A DNA stretch of 64,000 nt from Temperatibacter marinus (GTDB lineage Bacteria; Pseudomonadota; Alphaproteobacteria; Sphingomonadales; Kordiimonadaceae), in NCBI RefSeq assembly GCF_031598375.1, contig NZ_CP123872.1, positions 3,096,501 to 3,160,500 on the forward strand, read 5' to 3'. The notes beneath the pieces were generated by a model. It was not told the origin of the DNA, did no database searches, and was given only the letters and a program-made list of their open reading frames with translations. Below are positions 59,155 to 64,000 of the stretch, piece after piece (within the stretch, counting starts at the first letter, position 1; every line of letters starts with the position of its first letter). The translations under genes were made by a program, and so were the position numbers.

Positions 59155-61102
59155 CAACACTGCCTCCACATGCCCAAATGACAGCTTTATTTATGTTGTC
59201 AGGAATCGTGAAATTACTATCTTCTTGTAATACTTCAGATAATAACTGCGCATAATACCCTTTCCCCATATTATTATCTTCAATTCTTTTTAGAATGATA
59301 TTTGCATTACTCCCCTTTATCTGAGGCTTTTCATCATTCCATTCTTTCTCTGCTATACTTTTAATCTCTTTGTAAACTGTTCCACGATTATGCCAATTAT
59401 CCTGTAAGACTTTTGCCATGACCTGAAGGTTGTTACCTTCCATAGCCAAGTCATATTCTAGTGTCTTGTATGCTCCTGTATATAATCGACAATAATCTGA
59501 TGAGTTAATCTTCGTTAAAAGGTTTAAAACAGGATTTTTACCGTCATTGTGATCAGGATCGATTGGAGTAGCGGGTATCGTTTTTTCATCCTTTTCGTCT
59601 TTCAACTTTTCAGGGTCTTTATCGGTAATCCCTGCGCATCTAATTTCTATGTTTTGGCAATCTTTGTCTTGCTTGCCAAAATTACAGAAAAGACGCATGA
59701 AATGCTTAAAATATATACCATTCATATTGACGATACTAACACCTGCCTTTTCTAAACTGTCTGGCAACAAATCTTTTTTGTCTTTGCCTTCATTATAATT
59801 TTTAAGGATGCTTTTTGCTAATTGTGGTACTAAAAAAGCCTCTGCGATGCCTTCGACCAAAATAACACCCTTGGCAAATAGTAAGGTTGATTTTGTCGTA
59901 TCCAGCCACCTGCTTAAAAACAAATTACTTGCAGGTATTAAAACGTCTTCTTTACCATCAATTTCATGCTTAATATCTTTATCAATACCTGTACATATTA
60001 TTGGCGTTGCATTGATGCTACTTGTGTTGCCTGAGGAAATATGGATAAGGCTCTCAATTGACGCTGAAGATGCCAACACAGGTGAGTGTGACGTAACTAT
60101 TACTTGTATAGGAGATGTTTCATTTTTTGAAATCTCTTCAAGATATTTTAAAAGTCTTATTTGAAGCTGTGGATGAAGATGGGCTTCAGGCTCTTCGACC
60201 AACAATACTTTTAATCGTTCATCCTCTTCACCTGAGTCTATCAATTCTGCCAATACGGTTGCTAAATATAATAAGTTATTATGACCTAAGCTATTCTCAT
60301 TTAACGAGCGATAATAATCTTTGTTTGTTCCATCACTTATGAAGTCTGGGAAGAAAAACAACCGTAAACTTTCCGCAATTCTATTAAAGCCTACTTCTGA
60401 AAATCCAATATGAGTATCTTGACCAAATACTTCACCAACAGCATCTGTTAGCTTACTCTTGATTAAGTCATTCATCTTTTTTATTGGAAGATCATCGCTT
60501 GTTGCGATGTCATGGTTGAATGATTGAACCTTCTTTTCTAATGAATGTATCTCACCTTTATCTTTAAGTTCTTTAAGGGCTTTTGCTTCTATATTTTTAA
60601 GTAATTTAGCCAGTCGAGAAGCTTTTCCTTCTTTAAGTTTTGCTTCAGCATCTCGAAGAGGCGGTAAATAAATGCAATTGAACTTTTCGAACAATTCCCA
60701 TTCAAAGGCCGAAGATTTTGAACTGCCACCCCAAACGTGTCTTTTAAAGCGACCGTATTTTTCTTTATTTTCTACTTTTAAATTTAATGTGGCGTGCTGG
60801 TCTATATCATACCAAGGTAAGAAAGTAACTTTGTCATCCTTAGTTAATCCTGCAAAGCTTGCTTGAATAACAAAACTTTCAGAGGCTTGAGCGCTTACTT
60901 CGAAGGGTTTGTGAAAATCACTTTCTGATACAGGAGTATAACCAAATTCATCTTCCCTCAAAAGCAATCGTATGGCATCAATTATTGAGGTTTTTCCTGA
61001 AGCATTTTCCCCAACTATAACATTAAGCCCCTGCCTTAAATGGATAGCTGTTTTCTGCCCTATTCCTTTGTAATTTTCGATAGATATATTTGAAATGTAC
61101 AT
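59147..61102 (-). CDS. OLD-family ATP-dependent endonuclease with TOPRIM domain (GajA-like)
   Basis: A 651-aa protein. The ABC-type ATPase comes first: YISNISIENYKGI, Walker A VGENASGKTS (residues 30-39), the signature region ENSLGHNNLLYLATVLAEL and Walker B VLLVEEPEAHLHPQLQ. A TOPRIM nuclease domain follows: AKGVILVEGIAEAFLVPQLA with its Glu and GITDKDPEK with Asp-x-Asp. This is the OLD/GajA layout, in which ATP or nucleotide levels control DNA cleavage. It is the first gene of a four-gene operon. No strong promoter is visible in the 120 bases before it. Confidence 0.87.
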   Translation of the reverse strand: MYISNISIENYKGIGQKTAIHLRQGLNVIVGENASGKTSIIDAIRLLLREDEFGYTPVSESDFHKPFEVSAQASESFVIQASFAGLTKDDKVTFLPWYDIDQHATLNLKVENKEKYGRFKRHVWGGSSKSSAFEWELFEKFNCIYLPPLRDAEAKLKEGKASRLAKLLKNIEAKALKELKDKGEIHSLEKKVQSFNHDIATSDDLPIKKMNDLIKSKLTDAVGEVFGQDTHIGFSEVGFNRIAESLRLFFFPDFISDGTNKDYYRSLNENSLGHNNLLYLATVLAELIDSGEEDERLKVLLVEEPEAHLHPQLQIRLLKYLEEISKNETSPIQVIVTSHSPVLASSASIESLIHISSGNTSSINATPIICTGIDKDIKHEIDGKEDVLIPASNLFLSRWLDTTKSTLLFAKGVILVEGIAEAFLVPQLAKSILKNYNEGKDKKDLLPDSLEKAGVSIVNMNGIYFKHFMRLFCNFGKQDKDCQNIEIRCAGITDKDPEKLKDEKDEKTIPATPIDPDHNDGKNPVLNLLTKINSSDYCRLYTGAYKTLEYDLAMEGNNLQVMAKVLQDNWHNRGTVYKEIKSIAEKEWNDEKPQIKGSNANIILKRIEDNNMGKGYYAQLLSEVLQEDSNFTIPDNINKAVIWACGGSVDD

Positions 61103-61223
61103 TTATTTTCCATTACTTTTAGGTGTAAAAGTTAATAATTGCATATCAAATCGAAACTCTCCACAAAATTGTCACCAATACAACCACTATACAGGAAAAT
61201 TAGTATTTTTCAGATACAGAAAC

Positions 61224-63221
61224 CTACATGCACAATAGGTCTAGATCATGCTTTTTCATATACCGTTCAAAGTCAGCAGCATTCGCATCCATCATTTCCA
61301 GATGTGCGCGTGACCAAAAATCACGATTTGGTAATGGATGAAAGTCATTGTCCCCTAAACTCTCTGATCGGCCAATCATATTGGCGTTAGAAATAAGTTT
61401 GATCGGCACAAGCTTCAAATGGCTGGTCACAATAGGGATCACAGCGTTGATGTCGTTTAGAACAGGCATATAGCCCCCAGCATTATATACAACATCACCT
61501 AGCGTTGTTTTATTGTCATTGCGGCCCAAGAATTCTGCCACATGTCGACTCTCAATATGTCTACCGTCAATTTTCACCCTCCCTACTAGAGTTTCCACTG
61601 AGTGACGAAATCCTCCTAGCGTCATTTCAGGATACTTCATATCTCCAAATAACTTTGGTCTCATCTTCGTCCAAATAAGCCTATTAAAAACATCCCCTGT
61701 TGCTGTAGTTCTACTGGTAGGAATAAGCTCTGGGAAAAGAGCTCTTCTTCCAGCCATATGCGTTGCCAGCACAAATTCTTTAAACCCTAATCTCACTAGC
61801 TCTGGATGAACTGGAATAACCCTTAGGCTTGTTTTCTTTTTAATATTTCCCATGAGATTAGAGCGTATCACCACACACAAAGTTCCTGAGGTTTCCAGAA
61901 AGTCACTCGTCATTAAACCACAAGCTTCACTTGGCCTCATACCAGAATACCAAAGCAGTAGAGGCACCCAATATGCTGCGTCTTGATAGATGGCCCGCCC
62001 TGCTTCAAATCTAGGACTAACTTTTTTAGGGCCGTCAATCTTCTCACCGCGCGATCCTGTATAGATCGTAGTACTGAAAAGCTTAGTTGCATCACTTACC
62101 AAGATGTATTCTGTTCTTTCTTTTGTTGATCGATAATCACGCTTCGTAGTTTTGAGAAGGTCCCATTCAATTGTCGGAACAATGTACCCTTTCTTTCTAT
62201 CGTCTGTCAGGAGCATTTTTAAAGCAGTAATTGATCCATTGATCTTGTTAATCGATAGCCCGTCGCCTTTTAAGGCACTAGGCATTTGTCCTACAACAAA
62301 TCCTTTCTTTTTTTCTTTGTTTTCTAGGCATTTAAGGAAATTGGACAATTTTTCCTGTGTTACATCAGCTACTGTGTCATCAGGATAAATTTCAGTATAT
62401 CTAACGATTGCAGTCTTATAATCCTTACCGCCCTTATTACCCCATTGACCTCCGCTCACCTGATCTTCTTCAAATGTCAGGAAACGCTCAAGCAACTTTA
62501 TTCTTGGTGCTATATTTTTCTGATCTGGTAATTGTTCGAGTTCAGGGCGGGATTCTGTACTAAGTTGTGTTTGAATGGAATATTTCTCAACCTTATGAGG
62601 CTTATCAATTTCCTCACCTAAAACATTTAAATTAGCTTGCAATACTGCTTCTGCTATTGCTTCGCATACCAATTTCCAAACATCATTACGAACACTAGAA
62701 GTTTTCAACAGCTCAAACTGATCAAGAATTTGATCACGGTATCTTGCTGCGACGCCCCTTGTGTCAAGCTGGGAGGCAATCATTTGAGAAGACAATTCCC
62801 CACGTAGCTCCGAACTGTTGATTTCAGGGTTTCCTTCATATTTAAATAGGCTAGGTAAAGCGCTGTGAATAGTCCGCCATTGATTATTCTGTGAGATATA
62901 CTCCTGTAGTGTGGCTTCATTGTCGTCAGACATTTTCAGTTCAGCTTGAAACTGGTTCAACAGTCTATCGCGCTCAAAAGAAACGACATCTTTAAAGGCT
63001 TCTATTCTTTGCTCTGATGTTAAAAAATTTCCACGCCCTTTTAACTCGACCACACTTTTTTCCTCAATAAACACTACTAAATAATCACTTATACTTTTAG
63101 CTAGTGTCTTGCAGTACGTTTTTAAAGATAGGCGCAGTTCTATTTTTTCACCGCCGCATAAAATGACTTTGCGAAAGTAGTAAACCGCGTTGCGGCGATA
63201 TAGGTAATTTAATGATGGCAT
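61224..63221 (-). CDS. Large tyrosine site-specific integrase
   Basis: A 665-aa integrase, longer than typical phage integrases (about 400 aa). The N-terminus (SLNYLYRRNAVYYFRKVI) matches the DUF6538-type start common in alphaproteobacterial integrases. The catalytic domain has the first arginine in WYSGMRPSEACGL, LGGFRHSVETLVGR with the second, and the nucleophile in GDVVYNAGGY. The usual HxxR histidine is replaced by Gly. GGAGGG sits six bases before the ATG at 63221; the frame extends to 63311 without support. It faces away from the tRNA it uses as target. Confidence 0.85.
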   Translation of the reverse strand: MPSLNYLYRRNAVYYFRKVILCGGEKIELRLSLKTYCKTLAKSISDYLVVFIEEKSVVELKGRGNFLTSEQRIEAFKDVVSFERDRLLNQFQAELKMSDDNEATLQEYISQNNQWRTIHSALPSLFKYEGNPEINSSELRGELSSQMIASQLDTRGVAARYRDQILDQFELLKTSSVRNDVWKLVCEAIAEAVLQANLNVLGEEIDKPHKVEKYSIQTQLSTESRPELEQLPDQKNIAPRIKLLERFLTFEEDQVSGGQWGNKGGKDYKTAIVRYTEIYPDDTVADVTQEKLSNFLKCLENKEKKKGFVVGQMPSALKGDGLSINKINGSITALKMLLTDDRKKGYIVPTIEWDLLKTTKRDYRSTKERTEYILVSDATKLFSTTIYTGSRGEKIDGPKKVSPRFEAGRAIYQDAAYWVPLLLWYSGMRPSEACGLMTSDFLETSGTLCVVIRSNLMGNIKKKTSLRVIPVHPELVRLGFKEFVLATHMAGRRALFPELIPTSRTTATGDVFNRLIWTKMRPKLFGDMKYPEMTLGGFRHSVETLVGRVKIDGRHIESRHVAEFLGRNDNKTTLGDVVYNAGGYMPVLNDINAVIPIVTSHLKLVPIKLISNANMIGRSESLGDNDFHPLPNRDFWSRAHLEMMDANAADFERYMKKHDLDLLCM

Positions 63222-63263
63222 TGATACCCTCCAAATTGAGGAACTGCCTTCTAGATGTGCATT

Positions 63264-63284
63264 TTGGCACAGGTTATTGGCACA
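63264..63284 (+). repeat. Paired TTGGCACA octamers next to the integrase (arm-type sites)
   Basis: TTGGCACA at 63264-63271 and 63277-63284, 13 bases apart, between the integrase start and repeat C. The same octamer builds the palindrome at the other island end. Confidence 0.55.
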
Positions 63285-63308
63285 AAATTCCGACCAAACC
63301 GATGCGCG

Positions 63309-63344
63309 CAAAAAAAAGAAGCCCCCGACTTACTTTGAAGTCAA
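63309..63344 (-). terminator. Terminator of the tRNA-Met gene
   Basis: On the minus strand AAGCCCTTGACTT pairs with AAGTCGGGGGCTT (two G-T pairs) and is followed by a run of T residues. It was delivered with the element; counterparts remain at repeats A and B. Confidence 0.8.
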
Positions 63345-63357
63345 GGGCTTAACTTTT

Positions 63358-63383
63358 AAAATTGGTAGCGGAGGAGGGATTTG
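63358..63383 (-). repeat. Attachment-site repeat C (attR, within tRNA-Met)
   Basis: The 26 bases shared with repeat A and 22 with repeat B. They cover the CCA end, the acceptor-stem 3' strand and part of the T arm of tRNA-Met. Confidence 0.85.
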
Positions 63384-63439
63384 AACCCCCGGCACATGGA
63401 TTATGATTCCACTGCTCTAACCAACTGAGCTACTCCGCC
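63363..63439 (-). tRNA. tRNA-Met (CAT), elongator
   Basis: A 77-nt cloverleaf with encoded CCA. Acceptor GGCGGAG/CTCCGCT (one G-T pair), D arm GCTC-AGTTGGTTA-GAGC, anticodon arm GTGGA-ATCATAA-TCCAT with anticodon CAT, and T arm GGGGG-TTCAAAT-CCCTC. The first-pair and stem sequences match elongator tRNA-Met rather than initiator (no three G-C pairs in the anticodon stem) or tRNA-Ile2. It is the integration target of the islands. Confidence 0.95.
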
Positions 63440-63520
63440 ATATAGATAAAGCCAAATCGGGACCTGAAAGGACATGATACTCAGAACAATGCCTAACGGT
63501 TTCCGTCAGAAGCGAGGGCG

Positions 63521-63549
63521 TGTATACTGCTCCCCATCTTCACTGTCAA
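63521..63549 (-). promoter_or_regulatory. Strong sigma-70 promoter of tRNA-Met
   Basis: On the minus strand TTGACA (63544-63549) and TATACA (63521-63526) are separated by exactly 17 bases. The start would be near 63514, giving a leader of about 75 nt before the tRNA. Confidence 0.85.
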
Positions 63550-63658
63550 GCATCTGATGACAGTTTTTTTGTTTTTTTACATTTCCTCATGCGGACAAGA
63601 AAAAGTTCATGATTAGAGCTGGCACATTGCTTGCAAAGTTTTACCCTAGAAAAAGAAT

Positions 63659-63670
63659 GACCCTAGGGTC
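63659..63670. promoter_or_regulatory. 12-bp palindrome GACCCTAGGGTC
   Basis: A perfect palindrome 35 bases before the ATG at 63705, with an additional ACCCTAG half-site about 15 bases upstream. Possible operator of the receiver-like gene. Confidence 0.35.
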
Positions 63671-63704
63671 TGCATTTGATAATATAGGGATCAAGGAGCT
63701 CAGT

Positions 63705-64000
63705 ATGAATGAAATGTATGAAAAGGAATTGCCTGCAATTAAAGCCTTAATTTGCATTGGTAACGATCATATATCCCATCCAATTTATGAGTATATCAAA
63801 CGCTCTGGCTCAGTCAAAACTACCATAGCCACCAATAGCTTAGCTGCGATGAACGAGCTATATGATGAAGAATACCACTTCTTCTTAATCGCCCAAGAAT
63901 TGCCTGACGGCGATGGGTTGGATCTCTATAAGAAAATGGTAGACAAGGGCTTTATCACTGCACAAAGTCGCTGTATCTTTCTCATGGAAAATCCTTCCCG
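63705..64000 (+). CDS. Receiver-like protein, 3' end outside window
   Basis: An open frame of 98 codons from an ATG with AAGGAG seven bases upstream to the window end. The segment FFLIAQELPDGDGLDLYKKM has the LPDGxGL turn of response-regulator receiver domains, and a conserved beta-alpha rhythm (ALICIGNDHISHPIYEYIKRSG) comes before it. The residue at the phosphoacceptor position appears to be Ala, so it may be an atypical, non-phosphorylated receiver. The downstream domain is unknown. Confidence 0.6.
   Translation, partial: MNEMYEKELPAIKALICIGNDHISHPIYEYIKRSGSVKTTIATNSLAAMNELYDEEYHFFLIAQELPDGDGLDLYKKMVDKGFITAQSRCIFLMENPS

Larger units (their letters stand above)
50500..63383. mobile_element. 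Integrative mobilizable element (island 2) at tRNA-Met
   Basis: A 12.9-kb segment between attachment repeats B and C. From the tRNA inward it holds a tyrosine integrase, a four-gene OLD nuclease/helicase/HEPN/nuclease operon, a small unknown gene, a structured non-coding region, a coupling protein, a MobC-like relaxase and another unknown gene. All genes are on the minus strand. It lacks a type IV secretion mating apparatus, so it would need a helper for transfer. Confidence 0.8.

Noticed and set aside
63363-63439. tRNA-Ile2 (CAT, lysidine type) or initiator tRNA-Met
   Set aside because: The acceptor stem and anticodon stem match elongator tRNA-Met; the initiator's GGG/CCC anticodon-stem pairs are absent.
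1-64000. CRISPR arrays, rRNA genes and insertion-sequence transposases
   Set aside because: No spaced direct-repeat array, no rRNA-like conserved blocks and no DDE or serine transposase pattern were seen on either strand.

Overview
The window looks like a chromosome segment of a Gram-negative, probably marine, alphaproteobacterium of moderate-to-low GC. The support is an EF-P/SuhB-type gene pair, a TonB-dependent receptor, many Tat- or Sec-exported sugar enzymes, a folE/Fe-S scaffold neighbourhood and an elongator tRNA-Met of alphaproteobacterial type. Placement near Kordiimonadales/Emcibacterales is only an impression from gene content. No rRNA, CRISPR array or recognisable transposase was seen.

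Region 1 (0-26.8 kb) is housekeeping and accessory metabolism. It holds Dps and peroxiredoxin stress genes, a DsbA/HCCA-isomerase-like protein, a TonB receptor, an aminotransferase/BKACE pair, YqgE, a metallo-beta-lactamase-fold hydrolase, efp and suhB. A dispersed molybdenum group (mobA, a molybdopterin oxidoreductase, moaD-moaE) is followed by an S9 peptidase, hisI, a VOC protein, folE, an Fe-S scaffold protein, a nitrilase, a glycosyltransferase with a membrane protein, and glycerate 2-kinase. The glycerate kinase gene ends at a strongly folded intergenic element (26.83-26.94 kb) that may be a small RNA.

Region 2 (26.9-46.8 kb) is a sugar-oxidation locus. It has two GMC flavoprotein dehydrogenases, each with a Tat-type gluconate-2-dehydrogenase subunit 3 partner. 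Around them lie a DUF1080 (3-keto-glycoside hydrolase/lyase-like) protein, two TIM-barrel isomerases, a ThuA-like protein, an MFS permease, a GH5 glycosidase, gluconolactonase, the GntP gluconate permease and gluconokinase. A LacI-family regulator sits inside. A perfect 18-bp operator overlaps the divergent isomerase/MFS promoters, and a variant operator overlaps the promoter of the second dehydrogenase operon. Together these could oxidise glycosides or glucose in the periplasm, open or isomerise the products, and feed gluconate or free sugar into the cell. A tryptophan-halogenase gene and a ROK-kinase gene meet head to head with both 5' ends missing, which is a deletion scar.

Region 3 (46.89-63.38 kb) is foreign DNA integrated at the 3' end of tRNA-Met(CAT). 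Three copies of the tRNA 3' end plus its terminator (46.9, 50.5 and 63.37 kb) bound two tandem islands. The left, decayed island (3.6 kb) carries a NADAR-domain gene inside 30-bp inverted repeats, two orphan proteins and a 28-codon remnant of an integrase. The right island (12.9 kb) is an apparent integrative mobilizable element. It has a large tyrosine integrase, a CloDF13-like coupling protein/MobC relaxase pair, and a 0.6-kb region of nested perfect hairpins and 13-bp iterons (candidate oriT or ornate RNA). It also carries a compact four-gene operon encoding an OLD-family ATPase/TOPRIM nuclease, a UvrD-like helicase, a HEPN protein and a PD-(D/E)XK-like protein. The first two resemble Gabija (GajA-GajB); the four-gene combination is the best candidate here for an undescribed defence system. 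The window ends with the tRNA, its promoter and the start of a receiver-like gene.
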